From assembly GCA_020634815.1 (NCBI GenBank), contig JACKBA010000025.1, positions 1 to 64,000 on the forward strand: a stretch of DNA of 64,000 bases, given 5' to 3'. Under the pieces are notes generated by a model. It was not told the DNA's origin and made no database searches. It saw only the letters and a list, made by a program, of their open reading frames with translations. Shown here piece by piece: positions 39,827 to 48,214 of this stretch. The first letter of the stretch is position 1. Every line of letters begins with the position of its first letter. Source of the stretch: Caldilineaceae bacterium. GTDB taxonomy: Bacteria; Chloroflexota; Anaerolineae; Caldilineales; Caldilineaceae. Both the position numbers and the translations under genes were made by a program.

Positions 39827-40711
39827 GTGGTGCAATTGACCAAGACGGAGATCCGTGGCTACTATTGGCGGGAGACCGCCATAGTCAAGAACCTGGGCGA
39901 TCACCTTGCTGCCCTCGTTCTGGATGCATTGGGTTATCGTTGCGTAAGCCAAGATTACCCTGAACCGCAAGTTCTCAACCCAGGTCGATGTCTCCTATCG
40001 ATCGGCTCCGTATTGTCGAAGCGCACATTCGAGCGTATCGTAACGCCCGTCGACGTGTGGGGCAGCGGATGGCGCGGAATACCCTTGCCTCCAGATACCC
40101 TGCGGCGTGTGCGGTTTCACGCCGTACGGGGCCCACGTACGCAATCGGGCCTTGGATTACCGGTTGATACGCCACTGGGAGATCCAGCGCTGCTGCTTCC
40201 CAGGCTAAGAAACGATGTGATAGAACACCATGATCTGACAATGGTGATCCCACACTTCTATCGCACCTATCAGATGTCGGCAGAGCAACGCTGCTCCTTG
40301 ACCGGCTGTGATGCAATCCTGCCGATGAGGGTCATCGGCGCACCAACACCAGGAGCGCGCATATCGGCCAAGGGTCTGCCGGGCATGATTGGTGCATGGA
40401 TGCGCCTTGGCATTCCAATTCAGAAGCCGTGGCAGGCCATCCGCCAGATCGCAGGCGCAAGATTTGTTTTGACCGGCAGCCTGCATGGGGCTATTTTGGC
40501 CCAGGCATATGGTGTGCCGTGGGCGGCCTACGATGACGGATACGTGGACGTGCCGGAGAAATGGTTTGACTGGGCGGAATACCTGGGTATCCGCATCAGA
40601 TTTGTACCCGATCTACAGACGGGAATGGCATGGTGGGATACTAACGGGCGAGCGGGCAAAGTGGGTGATTTGACTCAACTGCTGGCGGCCTTCCCGTACC
40701 CGCATAGTTGA
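39827..40711 (+). CDS. polysaccharide pyruvyltransferase family protein
   Basis: A 294-residue enzyme of the PF04230 family (CsaB/ExoV-like), which transfers pyruvate from PEP to sugars as a ketal. Supporting segments are IVKNLGDHLAALVLDALGY, LLSIGSVLSKR (a GS-rich loop), VWGSGWRG, FHAVRGPRT, and the C-terminal QIAGARFVLTGSLHGAILAQ with VPWAAYDD, where the LHG motif is a hallmark. GTG 39827 or 39830 is the probable start; the ribosome site is weak and translation probably depends on the gene 5 bases upstream. Adds negative charge to a glycan if active. Confidence 0.85.
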   Translation: MVQLTKTEIRGYYWRETAIVKNLGDHLAALVLDALGYRCVSQDYPEPQVLNPGRCLLSIGSVLSKRTFERIVTPVDVWGSGWRGIPLPPDTLRRVRFHAVRGPRTQSGLGLPVDTPLGDPALLLPRLRNDVIEHHDLTMVIPHFYRTYQMSAEQRCSLTGCDAILPMRVIGAPTPGARISAKGLPGMIGAWMRLGIPIQKPWQAIRQIAGARFVLTGSLHGAILAQAYGVPWAAYDDGYVDVPEKWFDWAEYLGIRIRFVPDLQTGMAWWDTNGRAGKVGDLTQLLAAFPYPHS

Positions 40712-40885
40712 CCAAGCCACCACCGTCCAGCCATCGTTCTTTTCCGCCAACGTTCGGCACAGAAAGATATTGTGTTCATCAAATCTTGGAACGAGCAGGC
40801 CACAGGCCATTACCTGAAGCCGGATCAGCGGTGGGGCCACGCCTGTCTGGCGGCCATACACTGCGCCGTCATGGAGGAAGCTTGA
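40712..40885 (+). pseudogene. C-terminal remnant of a WbsX-type glycosyltransferase
   Basis: Directly after the pyruvyltransferase stop, in the same frame and without a start codon, the sequence encodes DIVFIKSWNEQATGHYLKPD then QRWGHACLAAIHCAVMEEA and a stop. This matches the conserved C-terminal end of WbsX-like (GH99-fold) glycan proteins, whose consensus is close to N-x-WNEWAEGxxLEPD. The Trp and Glu of WAEG are replaced (EQATG). The stop overlaps the next ATG (TGATG), so the junction with the sulfotransferase gene has been kept. Confidence 0.7.
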
Positions 40886-41571
40886 TGACCCGATACGCAA
40901 TCTTTGGCCTGCCGCGCACGGGTAGCTCTCTGTTGGGAACTATCCTGGCCGGTCAGCCTTCCAGTGTCTATGACATGGAGATGCTGCACCCCCGGCGCTG
41001 GCGCGGCTGGCACAGACTACCCTATCGGTTCCTGCGCTTGTATCCTCATCCGTATCTGAACTATCGTGAGCGAACCACCCGGCGCCAGGGCGGGCGTCTC
41101 TACGGCTTCAAGTTGTTCCCCCAGCATGTCCGTTCGCCGCGGAGGGTGCTGCTCGAATTGGATCGGCAGGGGTGGCGCATTCTGCATGTCCAGCGCCGCA
41201 ACCTCTTCGATCAGGTGCTGTCGGTGCTGGTCGCCAGGCACACAGGGCGCTTCAATAGCGCCCATACCGACGCGCTGCCTCATCTCCATTTCGACGCTGC
41301 GGTGGTCGAACGCGAGATGGAAAGGCGCCGTAAGCGTATTCCACAAATCGACGAAATGCTGCGCGGCATCGAGCACATCGACGTCGTCTACGAGGAAGAT
41401 CTGTCCGACCGTTCACGCTGGGATGCGCTGCTGGCACGCATCGGAGCGGACTGGGGGATGTCGTTCGCCCCTGCGCAGACCGCATATCAAAAAACCTGGC
41501 AGCGGCCTTATTCCGAAATTGTTGTGAATTACGCCGAACTGCGGCTCCAATTCGAGGCGCCCCATCCATGA
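40885..41571 (+). CDS. sulfotransferase family protein (Stf0-like)
   Basis: A 228-residue probable PAPS-dependent sulfotransferase. The 5'-phosphosulfate loop is FGLPRTGSSLLGTIL at the N-terminus; the 3'-phosphate region is ILHVQRRNLFDQVLSVLVAR. The C-terminal KTWQRPYSEIVVNYAEL is shared with the protein at 62373-63095, which also has IQRRNLFDQ and a PYSELIANYSEL end, so the two are paralogues. ATG 40885 has GGAGGAAG upstream. The acceptor is unknown but the glycan setting suggests a sugar hydroxyl or amino group. Confidence 0.82.
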   Translation: MTRYAIFGLPRTGSSLLGTILAGQPSSVYDMEMLHPRRWRGWHRLPYRFLRLYPHPYLNYRERTTRRQGGRLYGFKLFPQHVRSPRRVLLELDRQGWRILHVQRRNLFDQVLSVLVARHTGRFNSAHTDALPHLHFDAAVVEREMERRRKRIPQIDEMLRGIEHIDVVYEEDLSDRSRWDALLARIGADWGMSFAPAQTAYQKTWQRPYSEIVVNYAELRLQFEAPHP

Positions 41572-42659
41572 CGCATCCGCCACGCGCCGCCAGCGGTGCG
41601 CGCCTCATCATCCCGAGCGCGAGCCTCATTCCATCCACCTGGATGGCAGCGCAGCCGCCCGAAGGCTTCTATGTTTTCAACCCTGCCATCATCCAACTCC
41701 GCAAGCGCCTGCTGATGGCCTACCGTGTCGATTTTGGCCGCAGTTTGCCTGCCAGGCAGCGCACAGCCTGCGCACTCTGCCTGCTGGATGCCAATCTGCA
41801 AGTGGAGACCGGCTCGGTCGTCGCGCTCTCCGACACGATCACGGACGGTGGCGCCAATCACTACGACCCGCGCTTCCTGACAGTGGGTGACCGCCTCTTC
41901 GTGCACTACAACAACAACTGGGATACGACCCCCAACCAGATCTTCCTCGTGGAACTCGATCCCGACACACTGGAGGCAAAACACCCGGCGCGACCGCTGT
42001 TCTTCGACGGCCAGCGCCAGCCGGTTGAAAAGAACTGGATGCTTTTTGCGCATGAGGGCGACCTCTTCGCCATCTACCGCATCGAGCCGCACATCGTCTT
42101 GCGCCTGGACATCGACATGTCGGGTGCGGTGCACTGCCGGCCGGCCTACCGCGTTGCCTGGGATGCCACCCGCTATGGCGCGCGCTATGGCGAACTTCGT
42201 GGCGGCGCGCCCCCCGTCCGCGTCGGCGACCGCTACGTCGCGCTCTTTCACTCGCGCACCGCGCCGCGCGGGCGCATGAACACCAGTGCACCGGCGACAA
42301 TCGCCACGGTTAACCGCACAGGATGGTTCAGGGCGGTCAAGCGCTGGCTGCGTGAGCGGCTCGACCCACTGCGCTATTTTGGGGGCGTGTACGAATTTGC
42401 CGCCACGCCGCCCTTTGCGCCAACGTATCTGAGACCGGAGCCGCTGCTGCACCCAGACGCCGAAGAACGCCCGCACCGTCCCACCGCAGCGCATCTGACG
42501 CCGCGCCGGGTTGTCTACCCGAGTGGGTTGGTTCGTCTGGCAGACGGCGCCTGGCTGGTCTCCTACGGCGTCCACGACGAGCGAGCCGTCCTGCGCGTGT
42601 TCGCCTGCCACGAAATTGAAGGTGGCGCGGAAACGTCGCCATCCGGAGGCGCGTCATGA
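41568..42659 (+). CDS. GH130/GH43-like five-bladed beta-propeller glycan enzyme
   Basis: A 363-residue protein whose blade motifs resemble family 130 phosphorylases and related propellers: FYVFNPAIIQLRKRLLMAYR, the DPR loop NHYDPRFLTVGDRLFVHYNN, PVEKNWMLFAHEGDLFAIYR and RVVYPSGLVRLADGAWLVSY. GH130 enzymes phosphorolyse beta-mannosides, but cluster-encoded relatives may act as glycosyltransferases. The exact reaction is open. It overlaps the preceding gene by ATGA and the next gene by ATGA, so it belongs to the operon. Confidence 0.7.
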   Translation: MTHPPRAASGARLIIPSASLIPSTWMAAQPPEGFYVFNPAIIQLRKRLLMAYRVDFGRSLPARQRTACALCLLDANLQVETGSVVALSDTITDGGANHYDPRFLTVGDRLFVHYNNNWDTTPNQIFLVELDPDTLEAKHPARPLFFDGQRQPVEKNWMLFAHEGDLFAIYRIEPHIVLRLDIDMSGAVHCRPAYRVAWDATRYGARYGELRGGAPPVRVGDRYVALFHSRTAPRGRMNTSAPATIATVNRTGWFRAVKRWLRERLDPLRYFGGVYEFAATPPFAPTYLRPEPLLHPDAEERPHRPTAAHLTPRRVVYPSGLVRLADGAWLVSYGVHDERAVLRVFACHEIEGGAETSPSGGAS

Positions 42660-43720
42660 CCGAACACCGCCCGGCGCCGGCCTATTCACCCTGTACGGAC
42701 TTGTGGGCCATCACCACCTACTACAACCCTGCTGGCTATCGCATCAAGCGCGCCAATTACGAACGATTTGCCGCGCCGATTCGCGCCGCCGGCATTCCAC
42801 TGGTGACCATCGAATGCGCATTTGGCGCCGAGCCGTTTGAACTGCCGCCTGGACCGCAGGTCATCCAGGTGCGCGGGCGCGACGTGATGTGGGTCAAGGA
42901 GCGGCTGATCAATCTTGCCATCGCCCGGCTGCCCGCCCACGTAACAAAGGTTGCCTGGCTGGACGCCGACATCCTCTTCACCAACCCGGACTGGGCGAAG
43001 CAGACCGCGGCGCTGCTCGACAAGTGGCCGCTGGTGCAGCCTCAGGAGCGCGTCGGGCGGATGGAGCGTGGACAGCTCACCTTTGCCGGGCGCAGTCGCC
43101 GCAGCTTTGCCTGCCAGCTCCAGCGCCGCCCAGAATCCGCCCAGTTGAGCAGCGCTGCGCACGGCCAGCCTGGAGTGGCCTGGGCGGCGCGCCGCAAGCT
43201 CATCGCACGGCACGGCGTGTACGACGCGGCGATCCTGGCCGGTGGCGACGAGTTGTTCGCCCATGCAGCCGGCGGTGGGATGAACAGCCGCTGCGCCAGG
43301 GGGATTGCGTGCGCAGCGGTAGGGCACCGGCCCTTCCTCCTTCAGAAAGCCATCAACGTTTTCTTGCGCATCCCGTGGCCGCGCTGGTTGGCAGAGTGGT
43401 ATCTGGCCCGCAGGCAGGCGCCGCCGGTGGCCGCAGCCGATGAACCTTTCTTCGCCCACTATCTGCGCTGGGCGCGGCCCTTCGCCGCCGAGGTCCAGGG
43501 ACGCATCGGCTGCGTGCCCGGCATGGCGCTGCATCTTTGGCACGGCGACCCGGTGAATCGCCAATATGGCGGCCGGAACGCGATCCTGAAACGCCACAAC
43601 TTCGATCCCGAGGTTGACCTGTGCGCGAACGCGGCGGGGCTGTGGGAATGGGCTAGCGCCAGGCCGGAACTGCACCGTGAGGTGCAGGCATACTTCACCT
43701 CGCGTCGTGAGGACGGATGA
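42656..43720 (+). CDS. GT-A-type glycosyltransferase-like protein (paralogue 1)
   Basis: A 354-residue protein. It begins CTDLWAITTYYNPAGYRIKR and has a DxD-type metal motif in VAWLDADILFTNPDW, followed by an aromatic C-terminal part including MALHLWHGDPVNRQY. It aligns throughout with the 49206-50282 product (WCITPYFNPAHYRTRRANYE, WLDGDILFANPDW, LLHLWHGDLADRQ). A nucleotide-sugar-dependent galactosyltransferase-like role is likely, but sugar and acceptor are unknown. It is the last gene of the first ATGA-coupled run; a 110-base gap follows. Confidence 0.75.
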   Translation: MTEHRPAPAYSPCTDLWAITTYYNPAGYRIKRANYERFAAPIRAAGIPLVTIECAFGAEPFELPPGPQVIQVRGRDVMWVKERLINLAIARLPAHVTKVAWLDADILFTNPDWAKQTAALLDKWPLVQPQERVGRMERGQLTFAGRSRRSFACQLQRRPESAQLSSAAHGQPGVAWAARRKLIARHGVYDAAILAGGDELFAHAAGGGMNSRCARGIACAAVGHRPFLLQKAINVFLRIPWPRWLAEWYLARRQAPPVAAADEPFFAHYLRWARPFAAEVQGRIGCVPGMALHLWHGDPVNRQYGGRNAILKRHNFDPEVDLCANAAGLWEWASARPELHREVQAYFTSRREDG

Positions 43721-43806
43721 GCGTATCTACCCAATCCAGGAGCGCGCCTGGCTACTCCCCAGCGTACAATGTGCATGCCCCAACGTTTTTGCCCACCTTT
43801 GGGAAA

Positions 43807-43815
43807 TGCTATGAT
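43807..43815 (+). promoter_or_regulatory. possible extended -10 promoter before the ABC ATPase fragment
   Basis: TGC-TATGAT at 43807-43815 matches the extended -10 form (TGnTATAAT, 5 of 6). No good -35 box at 16-18 bases. Confidence 0.3.
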
Positions 43816-43832
43816 TGGATGATAGGAATGAC

Positions 43833-43985
43833 GTGACAGCGCGCGTTGACCTCGAGGGCGTCAGCAAATCTTTCCAAGCTCCGGGCGGCGCCAAAGACGT
43901 GGCAAACGTCGCGTTCACAGCGTCGAGCGGTGAGGTCGTTGCCCTCGTCGCTCACAGTGGCTGCGGCAAGTCCATGCTGCGCTGA
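43833..43985 (+). pseudogene. 5' fragment of an ABC ATPase gene
   Basis: Fifty codons from GTG 43833 encode RVDLEGVSKSFQAPGGAKDV, then TASSGEVVALVAHSGCGKSM and a stop. This is the N-terminus of an ABC ATPase up to Walker A, with GP changed to AH and the Thr after Lys-Ser missing. It corresponds to residues 1-50 of the intact ATPase at 34440 but is clearly a different paralogue. The rest of the gene is absent; a glycosyltransferase gene starts 17 bases later. Confidence 0.8.
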
Positions 43986-44001
43986 GACCTCTAGCCAGAT
44001 C

Positions 44002-45228
44002 ATGAAGCCAATACTCATTTTAACCAACGCCAATTTTCTGGGACACATGGTGCGCTGCATCGAAATCGCCAGCGCACTACGGACCCTCGGCGCGCCGGTC
44101 ATCTTTGCAGCATCCGGCCGCTATGTCGACCTCCTGCACAGATGGCAGTTTTCAGTTCTGCCACTTTTCACACCCGACCGCGACCGGACGCTGGCGGCAA
44201 TCACGGCCAACAACTTCGATTTCTATGATCTGCCGCTGGCGCGCCAGTGTGTGGAAGCAGAAACGGCCTGCATCAGGCAGGTCGATCCCAGCGTTGTCGT
44301 TGGCGATTTCCGCTGGACCGCAAAGATGAGCGCAGAACAATGCACCGTGCCGTATGCAAGCGTGATCAACGTTCTGTGGACGCCCTATGGGCAGCGAACA
44401 TCCGCCGGCCCAGGAAACGCGTCGCCAAAGGCTGGCTTGGTGCGCCGCCTGCGCCGGCGTCTAGCCAGAACCCTGCATCGACAGTCGCGGCAACGGCTGC
44501 AATCCCCATTTGCCCTGCTGCGCGCCGAACTTGGCCTTTTGCCCTTTCGCGGCTTCGCCGCAGAGATATGCGGTGATCTCAACCTTATGCCCGATCTACC
44601 GCAACTGTACCCGCCCGCCGCAGAACTGCCGGAAAACTTCCATTTCGTCGGCCCTTTGTTTGGCGCCGACGGCATATTGCCCGCTCCGGCCGCAGTTCGC
44701 CTGCCGGACGAGCCCTATCTCTATTGCTCGTTGAGCAGCGCGGCCACGCCGGGCTTGATCGAGTTGGTCATAGCGGCCTTTGGCAATAGCACTCAGCCCG
44801 TCGTGATGTCGACGGGCCGGCAGGCTCTCCCGGCATCTCTGCCCGCCAACATCCATTGTTACGATTTCCTGTCCGACGATGTCTTCAGAAAGGCGCACGC
44901 GATCGTTTGTTATGGCGGCAACGGCACGATCTATCGGGCCCTCGCCCACGGGACGCCGATGATCGGCATTGCCACTCACCGGGAGCAGATTTGGCAGTTG
45001 GCCGGCGTGGCCGCCAGGAAAGTCGGGCTGGCATTCGCTGAAAGAGACGTTACGGTGGCCGAACTGAGAGGTGCTGTGGACGCCATCTTGCGCGATCCCG
45101 AGTATCGGCAGAATTGCGCCCGCTTCCAGGCGCTGATTGCGGCCAGCCAGGCCGCGGAGTCGGCAGCGCGCCTGATCGTCGAGTTTGCCCAAGAAGATGA
45201 ACAGAAACCCGATGCACGCACCCCATAA
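44002..45228 (+). CDS. GT-B glycosyltransferase, UGT/MGT-like
   Basis: A 408-residue glycosyltransferase of the GT1/GT28-like GT-B fold. The N-terminal Rossmann part has ILTNANFLGHMVRCIEIASA (a GH near the N-terminus, as in UGTs); the C-terminal nucleotide-sugar site is HAIVCYGGNGTIYRALAHGT followed by PMIGIATHREQ, the GGxGT...P...xQ pattern of macroside and UDP-sugar transferases. A basic middle segment (RRLRRRLARTLHRQSRQR) may contact membrane lipids, so a glycolipid acceptor is possible. Its end overlaps the next gene by 32 bases. Confidence 0.85.
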   Translation: MKPILILTNANFLGHMVRCIEIASALRTLGAPVIFAASGRYVDLLHRWQFSVLPLFTPDRDRTLAAITANNFDFYDLPLARQCVEAETACIRQVDPSVVVGDFRWTAKMSAEQCTVPYASVINVLWTPYGQRTSAGPGNASPKAGLVRRLRRRLARTLHRQSRQRLQSPFALLRAELGLLPFRGFAAEICGDLNLMPDLPQLYPPAAELPENFHFVGPLFGADGILPAPAAVRLPDEPYLYCSLSSAATPGLIELVIAAFGNSTQPVVMSTGRQALPASLPANIHCYDFLSDDVFRKAHAIVCYGGNGTIYRALAHGTPMIGIATHREQIWQLAGVAARKVGLAFAERDVTVAELRGAVDAILRDPEYRQNCARFQALIAASQAAESAARLIVEFAQEDEQKPDARTP

Positions 45229-48214
45229 CTTCTTACGGAGACTTGCTCAAGGGGCAGAAGAAAGGCCGGATCATCCGGTCCTGATCCTATTTGATACTAC
45301 AGGTCAAGAACAGCGCTTTACTTATTTCAGGCTGTACGAAGATGCCCTGGCTTACGCCACCTGGCTGGACACGCTCGAGCTTACTCCGGGCGATGTCGTG
45401 CTTCTGGCCTTCGACCATGGCTACGAGCTGGTGCAGGCGTTTTTCGGCGCCTGTTATGCGGGGATGCTGCCACTAGTCTATCCCTATGTCTCGGCCCATC
45501 TTGCCACGGCGCTCTATGGCCAGGGGCTGGAGCTGGCCTGCACCGGGCTGGACGTTGGCGCCGTGTTGACCGACGCGCAAAACGCAGAAAAACTGAATGA
45601 CCGGGCCGGTGCAGCCCGCGCTCTGATTCAATGTTTTCCTGAAGACGGCGATTGGAGCAGCCGTCCCGTCCGCCCTGTGGAGGTGGGCGACTGGGCCTAT
45701 TTGCAGCTTACCAGCGGCACGTCCGGCCTGCCCAAGGCGATCATCGTCGGTCACGACCCACTAAGTCGCTACTTTGCTGCGTTTGAAGCTGCGCTGGACG
45801 CGCATCCCAACGACGTGAATGTCATTTGGGTGCCTTTTTTTCACGACATGGGTCTGACATCGTTACTGTTCGCCGTTCAGCAGGGCAGCCAGCTTGTGTC
45901 CATGCCGCCGGAGCTATTCATCCGCCGGCCGCTCACCTATCTCGAAGCCATGTCGCACTATGGCGCCACGCTGAGTTGGATGCCGAACTTCGGCTTTGCC
46001 CACATCGTGCGCAGGGTCGATCCGGCACACCTGCGGGGCATTGACCTGAGCAGCCTGCGCGTATGGTTGAACGGCGCCGAACTCATCTTGCCAGAAACGG
46101 TCAGTGCCGTCTGCCAGTTGCTGGCGCCCTGCGGCCTTCCTCCAGGCACAATTGTTGCCGGCTACGGTCTGGCAGAGTGCATGAGCGCAGTTACCTTCGG
46201 ACGCCCTGGAATTGGACTACGAACAGATCATGTATCGGCCGCGTTGCTGCATAATGAGCAGCGGGCAGAACCAGGTGATGGGGCTGAGCAATCGCCCACG
46301 ATCGACCTGGTCGGTTGTGGGTATCCCTTGCCCTCAGTCGAAGTTGCTGTCCTCGACGACAGCGGCACGGCCCTGGCCGAGCGGCAGGTCGGCCAAATCG
46401 GTGTGCGTGGTCCAACGCTCTTTTCCGGCTACTATCGTCAGCCGGAACTCACTGCCCGGTCGTATCAGGACGGTTGGCTGCTCACCGGCGACCTGGGTTA
46501 CCTGGCCGGCGGCGAACTGTTCGTGTGCGGACGCAGCAAAGACGTAATCATCAGCGGCGGCGCCAACATCAACCCGGAGATGATCGAACAGGTCGTCATG
46601 GATGTGGATGGCGCACGCGTGCGCCGCGCTGCGTCCTTCGGCGTCACCGACCCGCAGCTCGGCAGCGAGGCGCCGGTGGTCGTGATCGAGTTGCGCAAGG
46701 AATTGGCGCCGGCAGAGCTGCATGCCCAGAGCAGCGCCCTGCGGCGGCGAGTCAGGGCCGAGCTGGGCGTGCAACTGGGCGATGTCCGCTGCGTGCCGGC
46801 CGGCTGGATCGGCCTCACCACCAGCGGCAAGACCATGCGCGGCGCCGTACGCAAGAAGTATCTGGCTGCCGGCTATCGACCGGAACTGCCGGGCATGGCC
46901 CTGCTGCGTGCGGCCGGCGCCGATCCGACCCTCCTGGAACAGGCGTTGTGCGCCCTGGTCGGCGACATGCTGGGCATGGAGGCGGTTCAGGGTGACGACA
47001 ATTTCTTCGACCTGGGCGGCGATTCTTTGGCGGCACTGCGTTTCATCCTGAGCGTCGAAGAAGCAACCGGCAAGCAAGTGCCCGCAGAGTTCTTTCAGAA
47101 AGCGACCGCGGCGAGTCTTGCGCGCTTGCTTGTTGGCGAGACGGCAACTGCGCCGGCTATTCTTCCTGCCAGCGCGGCGGTTTCAACGAGTCAATCTTCA
47201 ACCGATAGATCGTTGCAAGCGCGGCTGCTACGTCTGCATGCTTTACCCCGGTCGCTGCGCAACCGGGTGCGCCGGCGCATCGAAGATTGGGCCTTACGAC
47301 GTCCCTACTTTGAAGGCGTGGATTGGTTGGTCCGCTGGTATCGTCACACGTGGGTTCAGTCACTCTTTTATCCGCGCGAGAGCCACTTGGTGCGTCAGTT
47401 CGCTGAAAGCATGAAGACCTCTGGGTCGCAGGTGGGCGAGGAGATTGCGCTGAGCCTTACCGGGAACGTCATCCTGAACCGACTGGCGCTTGCAGGCAGG
47501 AAAGACGGCCAGCGCGATGCGCAATTGTCGATCGAAGAATTGCTCAAGGTGCTGGACGGCCCTTTCGCAGAGTCGCCAAAGTCCCCCTATGTTACGGTGA
47601 CGGGAGCACATCATCTCAGCCGGGCTCTACATGCCGGAAGCGGTGTGATTGTCGCCGGCGTTCACTCGCCCATGCGCATCGCGGTTCAGGCATACTTGTC
47701 GAGTATCGGCGTCCCACTGCTCTTACTGAGCAAGCAGAGCTATCTTGAAAGGGCGCGCCGGATGCAACTGGACACCGCCAATGGACTGCCTGTTGCGCGG
47801 GCGGCCCTTGCCAAAGAGGCCTACGAAGTGCTGTCACAGGGTGGGCTCGTCGGCATTGCCGGTGACGAACAAAACCCCCTGCATGGTATACCCGTCGTCA
47901 TCGGCGATCGAATTCACACGCTGACGCCTGGGTTTGCCGAGCTCGCGGCAGGCGCGGGCGCTACAGTACTGTCGATTCATGCAGCACTGCTGGCCGATGG
48001 ACGCGTACAAATCGAGATCTCACCGCCCCTGGTGTGGGAGCGCGGCCAGGGGCATAGCCAGGCGATCGAGTCACTCGTACAAGCCTACGGTCAGGTGCAG
48101 ACCGACGCATGGCGGCGCATACCTTCGGCCGTCAGCAAAGAGATCATGGCCCAGCATTTGGCGTGCCCGCAAGTCGACGGTCTGCACCCTGCGCCGGAAG
48201 CGGGGCGAACATGA
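45197..48214 (+). CDS. fatty-acyl-AMP ligase, carrier, LpxL-like acyltransferase fusion
   Basis: A 1005-residue protein with the same plan as the 37032-39821 product. Residues about 1-575 are FAAL-like: LQLTSGTSGLPKAIIVGH, WVPFFHDMGLTSLLFAVQQG, SWMPNFGFAHIVRRV, GYGLAECMSAVTF, TGDLGYLAGGELFVCGRSKD and a catalytic-Lys end TSGKTMRGAVRKKY. FAALs activate fatty acids as adenylates and load them on carriers without CoA. The carrier domain is DDNFFDLGGDSLAALRF (Ser about 610). Residues about 760-990 resemble LpxL-type acyltransferases (GVIVAGVHSPMRI, GGLVGIAGDEQNP, GATVLSIHA); the His is present but the acid of H-x4-D/E is not. ATG 45197 was chosen; 45212 is possible. It ends with an ATGA overlap to a sulfotransferase. 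Confidence 0.83.
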   Translation: MNRNPMHAPHNFLRRLAQGAEERPDHPVLILFDTTGQEQRFTYFRLYEDALAYATWLDTLELTPGDVVLLAFDHGYELVQAFFGACYAGMLPLVYPYVSAHLATALYGQGLELACTGLDVGAVLTDAQNAEKLNDRAGAARALIQCFPEDGDWSSRPVRPVEVGDWAYLQLTSGTSGLPKAIIVGHDPLSRYFAAFEAALDAHPNDVNVIWVPFFHDMGLTSLLFAVQQGSQLVSMPPELFIRRPLTYLEAMSHYGATLSWMPNFGFAHIVRRVDPAHLRGIDLSSLRVWLNGAELILPETVSAVCQLLAPCGLPPGTIVAGYGLAECMSAVTFGRPGIGLRTDHVSAALLHNEQRAEPGDGAEQSPTIDLVGCGYPLPSVEVAVLDDSGTALAERQVGQIGVRGPTLFSGYYRQPELTARSYQDGWLLTGDLGYLAGGELFVCGRSKDVIISGGANINPEMIEQVVMDVDGARVRRAASFGVTDPQLGSEAPVVVIELRKELAPAELHAQSSALRRRVRAELGVQLGDVRCVPAGWIGLTTSGKTMRGAVRKKYLAAGYRPELPGMALLRAAGADPTLLEQALCALVGDMLGMEAVQGDDNFFDLGGDSLAALRFILSVEEATGKQVPAEFFQKATAASLARLLVGETATAPAILPASAAVSTSQSSTDRSLQARLLRLHALPRSLRNRVRRRIEDWALRRPYFEGVDWLVRWYRHTWVQSLFYPRESHLVRQFAESMKTSGSQVGEEIALSLTGNVILNRLALAGRKDGQRDAQLSIEELLKVLDGPFAESPKSPYVTVTGAHHLSRALHAGSGVIVAGVHSPMRIAVQAYLSSIGVPLLLLSKQSYLERARRMQLDTANGLPVARAALAKEAYEVLSQGGLVGIAGDEQNPLHGIPVVIGDRIHTLTPGFAELAAGAGATVLSIHAALLADGRVQIEISPPLVWERGQGHSQAIESLVQAYGQVQTDAWRRIPSAVSKEIMAQHLACPQVDGLHPAPEAGRT

